DNA from: Bordetella parapertussis
Lineage (GTDB): Bacteria; Pseudomonadota; Gammaproteobacteria; Burkholderiales; SG8-41
Assembly (NCBI GenBank): GCA_945864585.1
Contig: CAMBCF010000026.1
Location: 1-48,192 of the forward strand
Direction: 5' to 3'
DNA: 48,192 nucleotides
The translations under genes were made by a program, and so were the position numbers. Positions 9,458-18,822 of the stretch are shown piece by piece. Each line of letters starts with the position of its first letter. Position 1 is the stretch's first letter. The notes below the pieces were generated by a model that was not told the origin of the DNA, ran no database searches, and saw only the letters and a program-made list of their open reading frames with translations.

Positions 9458-9985
9458 TTAATTTATCCTTGACCAGTCAAAAGACGGTCCTGGATCGGTT
9501 TTGCGCCCCGCTGCGATTTCGGCGTGACCCACAACACCGGTAATCGGGTAGTGCGCCCGCAAGGTGGTGATGAGCTCGCGCAAGCGCTCATACTGCGCGT
9601 CCTCAAACGCAATATCGTCGGCGCCCTCAAGCTCTATGCCCAGAGAAAAATCATTGCAGCGCTCGCGCACGCGCCAGTGCGAGACGCCGGCGTGCCAGGC
9701 GCGCATCGCGCACGGCACAAACTGAATCAGCTCACCGTCGCGCCGTATCAAAAAATGCGCCGACACCCGCAATGGCGCGATGGCCGCATAGTAAGGATGC
9801 GCATCGCCCTGCAGGCGATTAAGAAATAGATCGATGATGCCCGGCCCGCCAAACTCGCGCGGCGGCAGGCTGATGTTATGCACCACGATCAGCTCGATCA
9901 GCGCGCCGGCGGGCCGCGCATCGCAATTGGGCGAGGCCACGTAGCGCACGCCTTCGATGAGGCCCTCGTCGGTCAATCGCACCAT
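9458..9985 (-). CDS. ampD: 1,6-anhydro-N-acetylmuramyl-L-alanine amidase AmpD
   Basis: Cytosolic zinc amidase of peptidoglycan recycling, 175 aa. It removes the peptide from anhydro-MurNAc muropeptides and so also limits AmpR-type beta-lactamase induction. Zinc ligands are visible at H36 (VVHN), H154 (GHAEIA) and D164 (KTDPG), close to the positions known for the Citrobacter enzyme. There is no signal peptide, which separates it from periplasmic AmiD. It is the last gene of the pilS-pilR-ampD run, 12 bases after pilR. Confidence 0.95.
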   Translation of the reverse strand: MVRLTDEGLIEGVRYVASPNCDARPAGALIELIVVHNISLPPREFGGPGIIDLFLNRLQGDAHPYYAAIAPLRVSAHFLIRRDGELIQFVPCAMRAWHAGVSHWRVRERCNDFSLGIELEGADDIAFEDAQYERLRELITTLRAHYPITGVVGHAEIAAGRKTDPGPSFDWSRIN

Positions 9986-9997
9986 GACTTGCGCACG

Positions 9998-11356
9998 TTA
10001 CCGCTTCGCGTCGAGCTCGTCTTTGATGCCCAGACGCTCCATGCGATAGCGCAAAGCGCGAAAACTCACGCCGAGTACCCTGGCCGCCGCAGTACGGTTG
10101 TAGTGCGTCTTTTCGAGCGCATCCAGTATCGCCTGGCGTTCGATCTTTTCCAGGCGTTCTGGCAGCGGCAGCCCGGATACGTCGAGCAACGCCTCCCGCT
10201 TTGGCGAAAGCCGTAGTTCCTCCAGCTGAATCTCGTCGCCTCTGGTGAGCGCCAGAGCGCGCTCTAAAATGTTCTCCAATTCGCGCACGTTCCCTGGAAA
10301 ATCGTAGGCCTCCAATGCCTTGATCGCCGCGAGTGATAGCCGTGGCGCAGCCACGCCCCGCGGCTCCACCTGCCGCTTCAGTATTGCGCCAGCCAACAAT
10401 GCAATATCTTCACGCATCTCGCGCAATGCGGGCATGCGCAATTCTATGACGTTGAGACGGTAGTACAGGTCCTGCCGGAATAAGCCGTTTTCCACTTCAT
10501 CGGACAGAGTGCGGTGGGTGGCGCTGATCAGGCGCACATCAACGTTTTCCTCGGCGGTAGAACCGACTTTGCGCACTTTTTTCTCCTGGATCGCGCGCAG
10601 CAGCTTAACCTGCATCGGCAGCGGCAAATCAGCCACCTCGTCAAGGAACAAGGTGCCTCCGCGCGCGGCCTGAAAAAATCCATCGCGGTCAGCGTCAGCA
10701 CCGGTGAACGCCCCCTTCTTGTAGCCAAAAAACTCTGATTCCATCAGGTTTTCCGGTATCGCGCCGCAATTCACCGGCACAAACGGCGCCGCCTGGCGTG
10801 AACCCTTATCGTGTATCAGGCGCGCGGCCAGTTCCTTGCCGCTGCCCGATTCGCCCGAAACATGGATCGGCGCCTGGCTGCGCGCAAGCTTGTCGATCAT
10901 GATTCGCGCCTGCAGCATCAAGGGTGAATGCCCCACCAGTAGCGGACCTTCGTTCACCGCAACGCCCTGCGGCTGGCGCGGCAGCGGCGGCAGATCCAGC
11001 GCCGATTGTATCAACGCGCGCAACTGCTCCAGCGATACCGGCTTGGCGAGGTAATCAAACGCGCCTGCCTTTAACGCCGCCACCGCGTTTTCCGTGCTGC
11101 CGTGTGCTGTGATCACCGCCACCGGCGTGTGCGGATGATGCTGTGCGACATACTCGAGCATAGTCAAGCCATCGCCATCCGGCAGGCGCATGTCGGTCAG
11201 GCACAGGTCATAGTGGTTGGCCGCGAGCAGCGCCAGCGCTTCTTCACGCGTGGCAGCGCCATGCGACTCGACCCCCATGCGTGTCAGCGTCATGCCGAGT
11301 AGTTCACGGATATCCGCCTCATCGTCCACCACCAGCACATGACTTTTTGCGTTCAT
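9998..11356 (-). CDS. pilR: Sigma-54-dependent response regulator PilR
   Basis: 452 aa. Domains in order: receiver (residues 5-115, phosphoacceptor D55 in LTDMRLPD); AAA+ domain with Walker A GESGSGKE, the sigma-54 contact loop GAFTGA and Walker B GGTLFLDEV; C-terminal Fis-type helix-turn-helix (NRTAAARVLGVSFRALRYRM). In type IV pilus systems PilR activates the pilin gene. Here no pilin gene lies nearby, so targets are outside the window. Its start overlaps the sensor gene by 4 bases (ATGA). NtrC-family relatives are the alternative, but pairing with a PilS-like sensor supports PilR. Confidence 0.9.
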   Translation of the reverse strand: MNAKSHVLVVDDEADIRELLGMTLTRMGVESHGAATREEALALLAANHYDLCLTDMRLPDGDGLTMLEYVAQHHPHTPVAVITAHGSTENAVAALKAGAFDYLAKPVSLEQLRALIQSALDLPPLPRQPQGVAVNEGPLLVGHSPLMLQARIMIDKLARSQAPIHVSGESGSGKELAARLIHDKGSRQAAPFVPVNCGAIPENLMESEFFGYKKGAFTGADADRDGFFQAARGGTLFLDEVADLPLPMQVKLLRAIQEKKVRKVGSTAEENVDVRLISATHRTLSDEVENGLFRQDLYYRLNVIELRMPALREMREDIALLAGAILKRQVEPRGVAAPRLSLAAIKALEAYDFPGNVRELENILERALALTRGDEIQLEELRLSPKREALLDVSGLPLPERLEKIERQAILDALEKTHYNRTAAARVLGVSFRALRYRMERLGIKDELDAKR

Positions 11357-12975
11357 TCACCCGCCCAGCACGTTAATGTGAATTGCGCGCCTGCGCTACG
11401 CGCCACATAGTCCAGAGTGGCGCCATTCGCTGCGCACATTTCCCGCGCAATATATAAACCAAGACCTGTCCCGCCCGCCGCATGGCTGACAAAGGGCTCG
11501 AACAACCCGCTGCGCACGGGCGGCGGCACGCCGGCGCCATCATCAATGACATCCAATTTTACAACACGGCCGCCGCGCACCCGGTGGGCATCGATCCGCA
11601 CGCTGCCTGGCTGGCCGCGGCAATGGCGCAAGGCGTTACGGCACAGGTTCCACAGGATCTGGTTCAGATGCATTCTGTCGAACAGCACCTTCAGGCCGCT
11701 GTCGGTGCGCACCGAAAATACTGCAGGATCAACATTTTCGGTTTCGGTGATTTGCGCGACGAACTGGCGCACAAATTCATCCACGCCAAAGGTCTCCAGC
11801 AGCGCCGTTTGACCGCGATTCAGGCTCAACACATCATTTACCATGCGGTTCAGGCGCTGCGTATTGTCATGAATAATGCCCAACAGCCGCCGCATGCCGG
11901 GCGCGCTTTCAGGCTCTTCCTGCAGCAACTGCGCGGCGTGGCTGATCGACCCCAGCGGATTGCGGATTTCATGCGCTATGTTGGTGGTCAGGCGCCCAAT
12001 CGCCGCCAGCTTCATTTGCTGCGCCTGTTCGCGCGCGCGCGTAAGGTCCTCGAGAAAGATCACCGTACCCGCTTCGGGGTGCGCGCCCACCGGCACAAAG
12101 CGCAGTCCATGACCTTCATCCATCGACGCCGCATAACCTTGTGACACGCCTGCAGTGCCGGCGTGCCAGCGCGCGAGATGCGCCGCCAGCCCCGGCGCAT
12201 AGTCCGCGAGCGTCACATTTTTCCGCCCGCCGTATGCGCCGAGGAACGCCGCCGCCTGCGTATTCACCTGACGCACCACACCCTCGCCATCGACCACCAC
12301 CACGCCGTCGGGCATGTCCTGTATCACCAGGCGGTTCACTTCGGACAGATTCGCCACGTCAATCTCGCCCTGCGCGGTGATTTCCTTATTCATTTGCGTC
12401 AAACGCGCCAGGGTGTGGCCCACCAGCGCGGTGGCGAAGTACCCCATCGAAAGAAATCCCACCTGAATAAACTGCGCCGCGCTCTCCTGAAAAACCAGCA
12501 CCTCGTAAGCGTGTTCGAGCAGTACGGCAATACTCGCCAGCGCGGCATAAAACAGCGTCAGACGGCCGCGGCTGATCAGCCCCGCACCCGCCAACGTAGC
12601 GAGCAACAGCAGCCCTATGCCGCTGGTCACACCACGGCTGGCATAGATGAGTATGGTGAGAAAACCGATATCCGCCCCCACCTGGATGGCAATTTGCGTA
12701 TTAAACCGCCAGCGCGTGCTGATCCCCGCTACGCAAAAAATCCCAAACAGCAAATAGGTGATGGTTACCCGTATGAACAAGCTGCGATCGTAAGCACCCA
12801 ACTGCGATGAACTCTCGCTGAATATCACACCGCCGAGCAGCACCAGCGCAATAATGATCCGGTAGACATTGAAAAAATGCAGCGAGCGCCAGTGCGATTC
12901 GGAGTATCCGTCAACCACAGTGTCGCCGGGCGCGACTGGCGCCTGCCGCAATTGACTCTGCGCAAGCGCATTCAT
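11353..12975 (-). CDS. pilS: Sensor histidine kinase PilS
   Basis: 540 aa. The N-terminal part has about six membrane segments (residues 30-190), as in PilS. A PAS-like domain follows (about 210-310), then the phosphoacceptor H-box NIAHEIRNPLGSISH and the HATPase domain with N-box (LWNLCRNALRH), G1 (DVIDDGAGVP) and G2 (GGTGLGLYIA) motifs. It is the cognate kinase of the overlapping pilR. The first gene of the run is the small PP0621-type gene 6 bases upstream. Confidence 0.9.
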   Translation of the reverse strand: MNALAQSQLRQAPVAPGDTVVDGYSESHWRSLHFFNVYRIIIALVLLGGVIFSESSSQLGAYDRSLFIRVTITYLLFGIFCVAGISTRWRFNTQIAIQVGADIGFLTILIYASRGVTSGIGLLLLATLAGAGLISRGRLTLFYAALASIAVLLEHAYEVLVFQESAAQFIQVGFLSMGYFATALVGHTLARLTQMNKEITAQGEIDVANLSEVNRLVIQDMPDGVVVVDGEGVVRQVNTQAAAFLGAYGGRKNVTLADYAPGLAAHLARWHAGTAGVSQGYAASMDEGHGLRFVPVGAHPEAGTVIFLEDLTRAREQAQQMKLAAIGRLTTNIAHEIRNPLGSISHAAQLLQEEPESAPGMRRLLGIIHDNTQRLNRMVNDVLSLNRGQTALLETFGVDEFVRQFVAQITETENVDPAVFSVRTDSGLKVLFDRMHLNQILWNLCRNALRHCRGQPGSVRIDAHRVRGGRVVKLDVIDDGAGVPPPVRSGLFEPFVSHAAGGTGLGLYIAREMCAANGATLDYVARSAGAQFTLTCWAGE

Positions 12976-12981
12976 CCGCGT

Positions 12982-13212
12982 TCAGCTTCCGGGGTCATGA
13001 CTGCGTTGATGATCCGCGCAGCAATAAATTTGTCCACGCACCGTAAGGCTTTCGCCGCGCGGCAGATGAATGCCGCATTGCGCGCAACGCACCATGTCCT
13101 GGTCTGGCGCGGACTTGTCTTTGCGCGCGGCAAGGTTCCTGCGGCGCAGACTCGAACGGATGATCCAGTAAACGATCAAAACACCCGCTAGTAACAATAG
13201 ATATTTGCCCAT
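12982..13212 (-). CDS. PP0621-family small membrane protein
   Basis: 76 aa from the ATG at 13212 (MGKYLLLLAG); the frame is open further upstream but without family similarity. One N-terminal transmembrane helix (residues 3-18) is followed by Arg/Lys-rich sequence and a C-terminal cysteine cluster, CAQCGIHLPRGES and then YCCADH, which looks like a small zinc ribbon. This family commonly sits just upstream of pilS in Betaproteobacteria and pseudomonads. Its function is not established; the ends are nearly joined to pilS, so they are probably co-transcribed. Confidence 0.82.
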   Translation of the reverse strand: MGKYLLLLAGVLIVYWIIRSSLRRRNLAARKDKSAPDQDMVRCAQCGIHLPRGESLTVRGQIYCCADHQRSHDPGS

Positions 13213-13423
13213 GACGGCAGCGCCCTGCGAAAGAGACCGGGTAAGTCTGCCGTAATCCTTGGCAGCCGTCGAGTTCGACGCACCGTTTGGAACACGGCAG
13301 CCGCGCCGCAGGCCGCCGCCTGCCATGGTGGTGTGCCCAGAGCGCGAATTTTACGTTTTTTCGCGAACCGGCGGAAAACGCCGTCGCAGCCGCCCCGTAA
13401 ACGGCACGAGGAAAAGAAAATAT

Positions 13424-13500
13424 TGGTCGGGGTGAGAGGGTTCGAACCTCCGACTCCTGCGTCCCGAACGCAGTACTCTACCAGGCTGAGCTACACCCCG
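13424..13500 (-). tRNA. tRNA-Pro (anticodon CGG)
   Basis: The 77 nt fold as a full cloverleaf: acceptor CGGGGTG (from 13500) pairs with CACCCCG, the anticodon stem CTGCG/CGCAG carries the loop TTCGGGA (anticodon CGG), and the T-arm contains GGTTCGAACC. The discriminator is A and the CCA end is encoded (13426-13424). Confidence 0.96.
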
Positions 13501-13523
13501 ATTTGAAACTCTGGAACAACATC

Positions 13524-14492
13524 TCAGTAGGTCCGCGTTACCGCAAAGTCGGTTAATTGTAGCAGAAATTCGCGCTGCTGACTGAGGGCCAGCCCCTGCA
13601 ACTCGCGACTGGCGAGGTACGCTTCCGCACGCGCGCATGCGCGCGCATAGTCCAGCGCGCCGGTTTCCCGTATCGCCTCCAGCACCGCCGGCAGCTCGTG
13701 CAGACCACCGGCTTCGATGGCGCGGCGCACCGCGTCCACTTGCGCCGGGGAACCGTGGCGCATCGCATGAATCAGCGGCAAAGTGGGCTTTCCTTCGGCC
13801 AGGTCATCGCCTACGTTTTTACCAATAAGCGCATGGTCGCCGCTGTAATCGAGCACGTCGTCAATCAACTGAAACGCCGTGCCCAGATGCGCTCCATAAC
13901 GTGCCATAGCGTCCTCCGCCGCTTTGTCCGCCCCGCCCAGCAAGGCGCCGATGCGCGTTGCCGCCTCAAAAAGTTTTGCGGTCTTACAACGGATAACCTG
14001 AAAATAACCGGCCTCGTCGATGTCGGGATTGCGGCAACTCATCAGCTGCAAAACCTCGCCCTCGGCGATAATGTTGGTGGCCTCCGCCAATACTTCGAGA
14101 ACGCGCTTATTGCCCGCCTCAACCATCATCTGAAAGGCGCGGGAGTAGACAAAATCGCCGACCAGCACGCTGGCGGCATTGCCAAACAATGCATTCGCTG
14201 TGGGACGGCCGCGGCGCAAGTTGGATTCATCCACCACGTCGTCGTGCAACAAGGTTGCGGTATGAATAAACTCAATCACCGCGGCGAGTTGATGGTGCAG
14301 CGTGCCCTGATAGCTGTGAGCGCCGGCTGACAGCACCACCAGCGCGGGCCGCAGTCGCTTGCCGCCACCGCCGATGATGTACTCCGCCACCTGCCCGATC
14401 AAGGCAACGCTGGAATTCAAACGGGAACGTATAATGCGATCTATCGCCTGCATATCCGCAGCAATAAACTCGCGGATGGCTTCTATGGACAC
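13524..14492 (-). CDS. ispB: Octaprenyl diphosphate synthase IspB
   Basis: Long-chain trans-prenyltransferase, 322 aa from the GTG at 14492, close to E. coli IspB (323 aa). It builds the side chain of ubiquinone. The first Asp-rich motif is LLHDDVVDESNLRRG and the second is LIDDVLDYSG followed by GKNVGDDLAEGK, both of which bind magnesium and diphosphate. The frame extends 30 codons upstream to a TTG, but that part has no family similarity; the ribosome site at the GTG is weak, so the start is not certain. Divergent from rplU. Confidence 0.93.
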   Translation of the reverse strand: MSIEAIREFIAADMQAIDRIIRSRLNSSVALIGQVAEYIIGGGGKRLRPALVVLSAGAHSYQGTLHHQLAAVIEFIHTATLLHDDVVDESNLRRGRPTANALFGNAASVLVGDFVYSRAFQMMVEAGNKRVLEVLAEATNIIAEGEVLQLMSCRNPDIDEAGYFQVIRCKTAKLFEAATRIGALLGGADKAAEDAMARYGAHLGTAFQLIDDVLDYSGDHALIGKNVGDDLAEGKPTLPLIHAMRHGSPAQVDAVRRAIEAGGLHELPAVLEAIRETGALDYARACARAEAYLASRELQGLALSQQREFLLQLTDFAVTRTY

Positions 14493-14633
14493 TATCGGAG
14501 ACCGCGAAAAATACTGATGATACCGTATCCGCACTGCAGATTGTCGGGCGGTCCGCAACGTTTGCCGCAGCTGGCATCCCAAACCTTATTACAATACAAC
14601 TACTTGCGCACATGGCCCTCGAATTCAATGTCT

Positions 14634-14662
14634 TTGACATCGAGCGTGTTTTTTCGTAGACT
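14634..14662 (+). promoter_or_regulatory. rplU-rpmA promoter (sigma-70)
   Basis: A perfect -35 TTGACA (14634-14639), a 17-base spacer and a -10 TAGACT (14657-14662). It points at rplU, with a predicted start near 14669 and a leader of about 100 nt before the rplU ATG. Confidence 0.75.
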
Positions 14663-14766
14663 ACCCGGCTTTCCAAGTTGCTGGTGCGGTGCGGCAGGCG
14701 AGTGTGTAAGGGATTGAAAAAGTGCACTCAGTCTGCGCGCGCAACGGAGCCAAATCGGGGTTTATC

Positions 14767-15078
14767 ATGTACGCAGTCATAAAAACAGGCGGCAAGCAGT
14801 ATCGCGTTAGTGGCGGGCAAAAAGTCAAGGTAGAACAACTACTTGCAGACGTAGGCGCCGAGATTACGCTTGACCAGGTGCTGGCGATTGGCGAGGGCGA
14901 AGCGGTAAAACTGGGTAAGCCACTGGTGGCGGGCGCCACGGTTACCGCCAAGGTACTGGCGCATGGCCGCGGCGACAAAGTGCATATTTTCAAGCTGCGC
15001 CGCCGCAAGCACTATCGCAAGCAGCAAGGTCACCGTCAGAATTACACCGAGCTGGAAATTGTCGGAATTAACGGATAA
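14767..15078 (+). CDS. rplU: 50S ribosomal protein L21
   Basis: 103 aa, the normal length. The ATG at 14767 is chosen because [14 protein letters not shown] is the canonical start; the frame is open 15 codons further upstream. It shows the L21 C-terminal pattern [19 protein letters not shown] in which basic residues contact 23S rRNA. It is followed by rpmA after 15 bases. Confidence 0.97.
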   Translation: MYAVIKTGGKQYRVSGGQKVKVEQLLADVGAEITLDQVLAIGEGEAVKLGKPLVAGATVTAKVLAHGRGDKVHIFKLRRRKHYRKQQGHRQNYTELEIVGING

Positions 15079-15093
15079 TCGGCAGGAACGAAT

Positions 15094-15351
15094 ATGGCAC
15101 ACAAAAAAGCAGGTGGCAGTTCACGTAACGGGCGCGATTCAGAGTCAAAGCGCTTGGGCGTCAAGGCATTCGGCGGCGAACTGATACCTGCGGGCAGCAT
15201 CATCGTGCGCCAGCGTGGCACGCGCATGCACGCCGGTGACAACGTCGGCATGGGCCGCGATCACACGCTGTTCGCGAAAGTCACCGGTCGTGTTGATTTC
15301 GCAAAAAAAGGGCCGCAAAACCACATGTTTGTCAGCGTGCTCGCGGCCTGA
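15094..15351 (+). CDS. rpmA: 50S ribosomal protein L27
   Basis: 85 aa. It starts [20 protein letters not shown], the flexible N-terminal tail that reaches the peptidyl-transferase centre, and contains GNxV-type motifs such as [14 protein letters not shown]. Co-transcribed with rplU and followed by a strong terminator. Confidence 0.97.
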   Translation: MAHKKAGGSSRNGRDSESKRLGVKAFGGELIPAGSIIVRQRGTRMHAGDNVGMGRDHTLFAKVTGRVDFAKKGPQNHMFVSVLAA

Positions 15352-15373
15352 TCAAACTCACGCGCCGGCAACC

Positions 15374-15401
15374 AGCCCTGTCGCCGACAGGGCTTTTTTT
15401 T
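15374..15401 (+). terminator. Intrinsic terminator of rplU-rpmA
   Basis: A perfect 9-bp stem (AGCCCTGTC with GACAGGGCT) with a GCC loop is followed by eight T residues. It lies 23 bases after the rpmA stop. Confidence 0.93.
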
Positions 15402-15443
15402 ACTGCACGGAAAATGCGGCTGCGGTAAGCTGATACTGCCATC

Positions 15444-16508
15444 ATGAAATTCATCGACGAATCCGTCATAGAGGTGCACGCCGGGAAAGGCGGCGATGGT
15501 GTTGCCAGCTTTCGACGCGAGAAATTCATGCCTTTTGGCGGCCCTGATGGCGGCGACGGCGGACGCGGCGGCAGCATCTGCGCCATTGCCGACCGCAACA
15601 TCAACACCTTGATCGACTACCGATACGCGCGCATCCATCGCGCAAAAAACGGCACCAAAGGCCGTGGCGCGGATTGTTACGGGCGCGGCGCTGACGACAT
15701 CGTTCTTCGCATGCCGGTGGGCACGATCATTACCGACGCCGAAACCGGCGAACAACTGGCCGACCTCAATCGCCATCAGCAGCGCGCGCTGATCGCCCAA
15801 GGCGGCAAAGGCGGCATCGGCAATCTGCATTTCAAATCCAGCACTAACCGCACACCGCGCCAGTTCACGCGCGGCGATCCGGGCGCAACCCGCACGCTGC
15901 GGCTTGAACTCAAGGTACTGGCGGATGTGGGCCTGCTCGGCATGCCCAACGCCGGTAAATCGACATTGATACGCGCGGTGTCAGCCGCCAAGCCGAAGGT
16001 TGCCGACTATCCGTTCACCACGCTGCATCCGAATCTGGGTGTGGTGCGCGCCAACATGAACCGCAGTTTTGTGATTGCCGATATTCCCGGATTGATCGAG
16101 GGCGCAGCCGAAGGCGCGGGCCTTGGTCACCAGTTCCTGCGCCACCTTGCGCGCACGCGGCTGCTGTTGCACCTGATCGATATTGCGCCCCCCGGCGAAG
16201 ACGCCGATCCGGTAAAAGACGCCCGTGCCATCATCACGGAATTGCGCAAGTATGACGAAGCGCTCTACAAAAAACCACGCTGGCTGATCCTCAACAAAGC
16301 GGATTTGCTGGATGACGCTGCGCGCGACAAGCTCACCAAAAGCATCGTGCGGCGCCTGCGCTGGAAGGGCAGCGTATTTGTTATTTCGGCGATTTCCGGC
16401 GCCGGCTGCGCTGAATTGGTGCAGGCGATTATGGGATATCTCGACAGCCTGCCGCGCACGGCTGAATCCGCCCTCGCCGCTGAAGAAGCACTGACTGACA
16501 CGGTCTGA
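15444..16508 (+). CDS. obgE: GTPase ObgE/CgtA
   Basis: Ribosome-associated GTPase, 354 aa, involved in 50S subunit assembly and stress control. The glycine-rich Obg fold fills residues 1-159 ([16 protein letters not shown] is its hallmark start region), followed by the G domain with G1 GMPNAGKST, switch region TTLHPNLG, G3 DIPGLIEGA and G4 NKAD. The acidic C-terminal tail seen in E. coli is short here. It lies between the rpmA terminator and proB. Confidence 0.97.
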   Translation: MKFIDESVIEVHAGKGGDGVASFRREKFMPFGGPDGGDGGRGGSICAIADRNINTLIDYRYARIHRAKNGTKGRGADCYGRGADDIVLRMPVGTIITDAETGEQLADLNRHQQRALIAQGGKGGIGNLHFKSSTNRTPRQFTRGDPGATRTLRLELKVLADVGLLGMPNAGKSTLIRAVSAAKPKVADYPFTTLHPNLGVVRANMNRSFVIADIPGLIEGAAEGAGLGHQFLRHLARTRLLLHLIDIAPPGEDADPVKDARAIITELRKYDEALYKKPRWLILNKADLLDDAARDKLTKSIVRRLRWKGSVFVISAISGAGCAELVQAIMGYLDSLPRTAESALAAEEALTDTV

Positions 16509-16514
16509 ATCGCC

Positions 16515-17633
16515 ATGACCTCGCCGCTAAAACACGCCCGGCGTTTTGTGGTCAAGGTCGGTTCGAGCCTGGTCACCAATCAGGGCCAGGGTCTCGATCA
16601 CGCCGCGCTCGCACGCTGGGCGGCGCAGATCGCGCAACTGCGAAAAATGAATCGTGAAGTGGTGCTGGTTTCCAGCGGCGCCATCGCCGAAGGCATGCAG
16701 CGGCTGGGCTGGAGCAAACGCCCGCACGCAGTCAATGAACTGCAAGCCGCCGCCGCGGTTGGGCAAATGGGTCTGGCGCAGGCATACGAGTCGTGCTTCC
16801 GGCAGCATGGCCTGCTCACCTCGCAGATTTTGCTCACGCATGACGATCTTTCCGACCGTAAACGTTATCTGAATGCGCGTTCGGCATTGCGCACCCTGCT
16901 CGCGCTGGGGGTAATTCCGGTGATCAACGAAAACGACACCGTCGCCACCGATGAAATCAGGGTCGGCGACAATGACACCCTGGGGGCGCTGGTCACCAAC
17001 CTGATCGAAGCGGATGTGATGGTGATCCTCACCGATCAGGCCGGACTATTCAGCGCCGATCCGCGCCAGCATCCCGAGGCCACGCTGATTACCGAGGCTG
17101 ACGCCAGCGACCCGGCACTGGAAAAAATGGCCGGTGGCGCGGGCAGTGCCATCGGTTTGGGCGGCATGCTGACCAAAATTACCGCCGCGCAGCGCGCAGC
17201 GCGCGGTGGCGCGCATACGCTGATCGCATCCGGGCGTGAACCCGATGTACTAGTACGGCTGGCCCAGGGCGAACGCATCGGCTCGTTGTTGCTGGCGAAA
17301 TCGGCCACGCTCGCTGCGCGCAAGCAATGGCTGGCTGACCATTTGCAATTGCGTGGCCGGCTGATGCTGGATGCCGGCGCGGTCAAGGCTTTACTGTCCG
17401 GCGGCAAGAGCCTGTTGCCGATCGGGGTCTACGACCTGTCCGGCGAATTCGAGCGCGGCGAGGTGGTGAGCTGTCACGATGAATCCAACCGCGAAATTGC
17501 GCGCGGGCTCATCAATTACAGTGCAGCGGAAACGCGGCGCATCTTGCGCACACCGTCGAGTGAAATCGAGGCCAAACTCGGTTACGTTGGTGAAGCCGAA
17601 CTCATACACCGCGACGATCTGGTGCTGGTGTAA
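16515..17633 (+). CDS. proB: Glutamate 5-kinase ProB
   Basis: First enzyme of proline synthesis (glutamate + ATP to glutamyl 5-phosphate), 372 aa. The amino-acid kinase domain (residues 8-260) shows [23 protein letters not shown] and GGMLTKI. A C-terminal PUA domain (about 278-372) is present, as in long ProB forms that respond to proline. It starts 6 bases after the obgE stop, so it is likely in one operon. proA is not adjacent. Confidence 0.97.
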   Translation: MTSPLKHARRFVVKVGSSLVTNQGQGLDHAALARWAAQIAQLRKMNREVVLVSSGAIAEGMQRLGWSKRPHAVNELQAAAAVGQMGLAQAYESCFRQHGLLTSQILLTHDDLSDRKRYLNARSALRTLLALGVIPVINENDTVATDEIRVGDNDTLGALVTNLIEADVMVILTDQAGLFSADPRQHPEATLITEADASDPALEKMAGGAGSAIGLGGMLTKITAAQRAARGGAHTLIASGREPDVLVRLAQGERIGSLLLAKSATLAARKQWLADHLQLRGRLMLDAGAVKALLSGGKSLLPIGVYDLSGEFERGEVVSCHDESNREIARGLINYSAAETRRILRTPSSEIEAKLGYVGEAELIHRDDLVLV

Positions 17634-17662
17634 TCCGCGAGCCGCCAGCGCTCACGGCGAAA

Positions 17663-18214
17663 TTAGTCCACGGAATGTTTGGCGCCGCTCTTCAGCGTCG
17701 CAATGATCTGCTTCACAGACGCCGTGTCCTTGCGGCTGGGTGTGGTGCAGAAGTAATCCCGAAACAACACGTAGTGATGCCCGTTTACGACGCGCGGCTC
17801 GATCTCACGCCAGCCGGCATTGCGTGCACGTGACCACTGCGCATTGGGGTGGCCAAACGCATAAACACGCAATTGCCGTGAATCACAGCGTAAACCCTCA
17901 AACGACACGTTGGTGGCGCCGCCGCTGGTTTTGATCACCACGGTGTAACGAACAACACCATCGTCGCCCACCGAAAGGGAGGCGGTATCAATAAAAAAAC
18001 TGTTGGCGGTATTTGCGCCGATATCAAACTTGAGCCAGTTCTCGGGCTTGGGATACGGCGGCAATTTCATTTGCAGCTCTTCCCATGGTTTTTTTTCCTG
18101 CTCGAGCTCGTAGTCCCAATCTTTCCATTGGGCCGAGGCGCACAGCGCCATCAGCAGCCCGCAAACCAATGCCTGCCACTGAAACACCATCAGTCGAGGC
18201 GTAAAATTTCTCAT
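17663..18214 (-). CDS. CNP1-like family protein
   Basis: 183 aa with an N-terminal Sec signal (hydrophobic stretch ALVCGLLMALCASA, residues 15-28), so probably periplasmic or surface. The mature part begins with WKDWDYELEQEKKPWEELQ and contains RVYAFGHPNAQWSRARNAGW, typical of the CNP1-like family found mainly in Betaproteobacteria. Function unknown. It is convergent with proB and close downstream of the DUF3501 gene. Confidence 0.85.
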   Translation of the reverse strand: MRNFTPRLMVFQWQALVCGLLMALCASAQWKDWDYELEQEKKPWEELQMKLPPYPKPENWLKFDIGANTANSFFIDTASLSVGDDGVVRYTVVIKTSGGATNVSFEGLRCDSRQLRVYAFGHPNAQWSRARNAGWREIEPRVVNGHHYVLFRDYFCTTPSRKDTASVKQIIATLKSGAKHSVD

Positions 18215-18226
18215 AAAAACAATAGC

Positions 18227-18811
18227 TTACGATAAATCCTGCAGCAGCGTTGCATACACCGGCGGCGCCAGCGGATCGACCGACGCGCGATAGTTCGGAT
18301 GATCCACACCCAGCGCCAGGGGCGCGCCGCTATGCAAAGCCTGCTTCATCGGGTGGTCAAATTCAAAACGCAGGAAGTGTACCGCGGAGGTTTTTTCAGC
18401 GGTCGAGCGCTGCAAATCTTCATCGGCGATCGCATACACCGGCGCACAACCGGCAACGCGTACCCACACCCGATCCTCGATACCGATGAGCCTGGCCAAC
18501 ATACGGCTGCGCTCCTCGACGTCCGGGTATTCGATCATCATCGTCGCCTTCCAGTTGCTGCCGCCGGGAATCATCGGATTGTAGGCTTCAAGTTCATCCT
18601 GGATGCCCGCTTCCTCGAAGATTTTTTCCACCCGCAACATTTCCTGAATCTGGTAACGCATGGTGAGCTCGTCTTCGAAAATCAGCGTGACGTTTTCACC
18701 CAGTGCTACTGTTCGCGTCAGCTTATGCTGGATAACTTGGGCCCGAAACTCGACGCGCGCTTTGGCGTATGCTTCAAGGGTCAGCAGCGTGTCGCGGGTA
18801 ATTTTGGGCAT
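18227..18811 (-). CDS. DUF3501 family protein
   Basis: 194 aa, soluble. Family features are MPKITRDTLLTLEAYAKAR at the start, LIFEDELTMRYQIQEMLR in the middle and HFLRFEFD near the C-terminus. DUF3501 has no assigned activity, but it regularly travels with rubrerythrin and a CCG-domain iron-sulfur protein, as here, suggesting a role in redox defence. It starts 11 bases after the end of the iron-sulfur gene. Confidence 0.9.
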   Translation of the reverse strand: MPKITRDTLLTLEAYAKARVEFRAQVIQHKLTRTVALGENVTLIFEDELTMRYQIQEMLRVEKIFEEAGIQDELEAYNPMIPGGSNWKATMMIEYPDVEERSRMLARLIGIEDRVWVRVAGCAPVYAIADEDLQRSTAEKTSAVHFLRFEFDHPMKQALHSGAPLALGVDHPNYRASVDPLAPPVYATLLQDLS

Positions 18812-18822
18812 TGGTTTTCGTT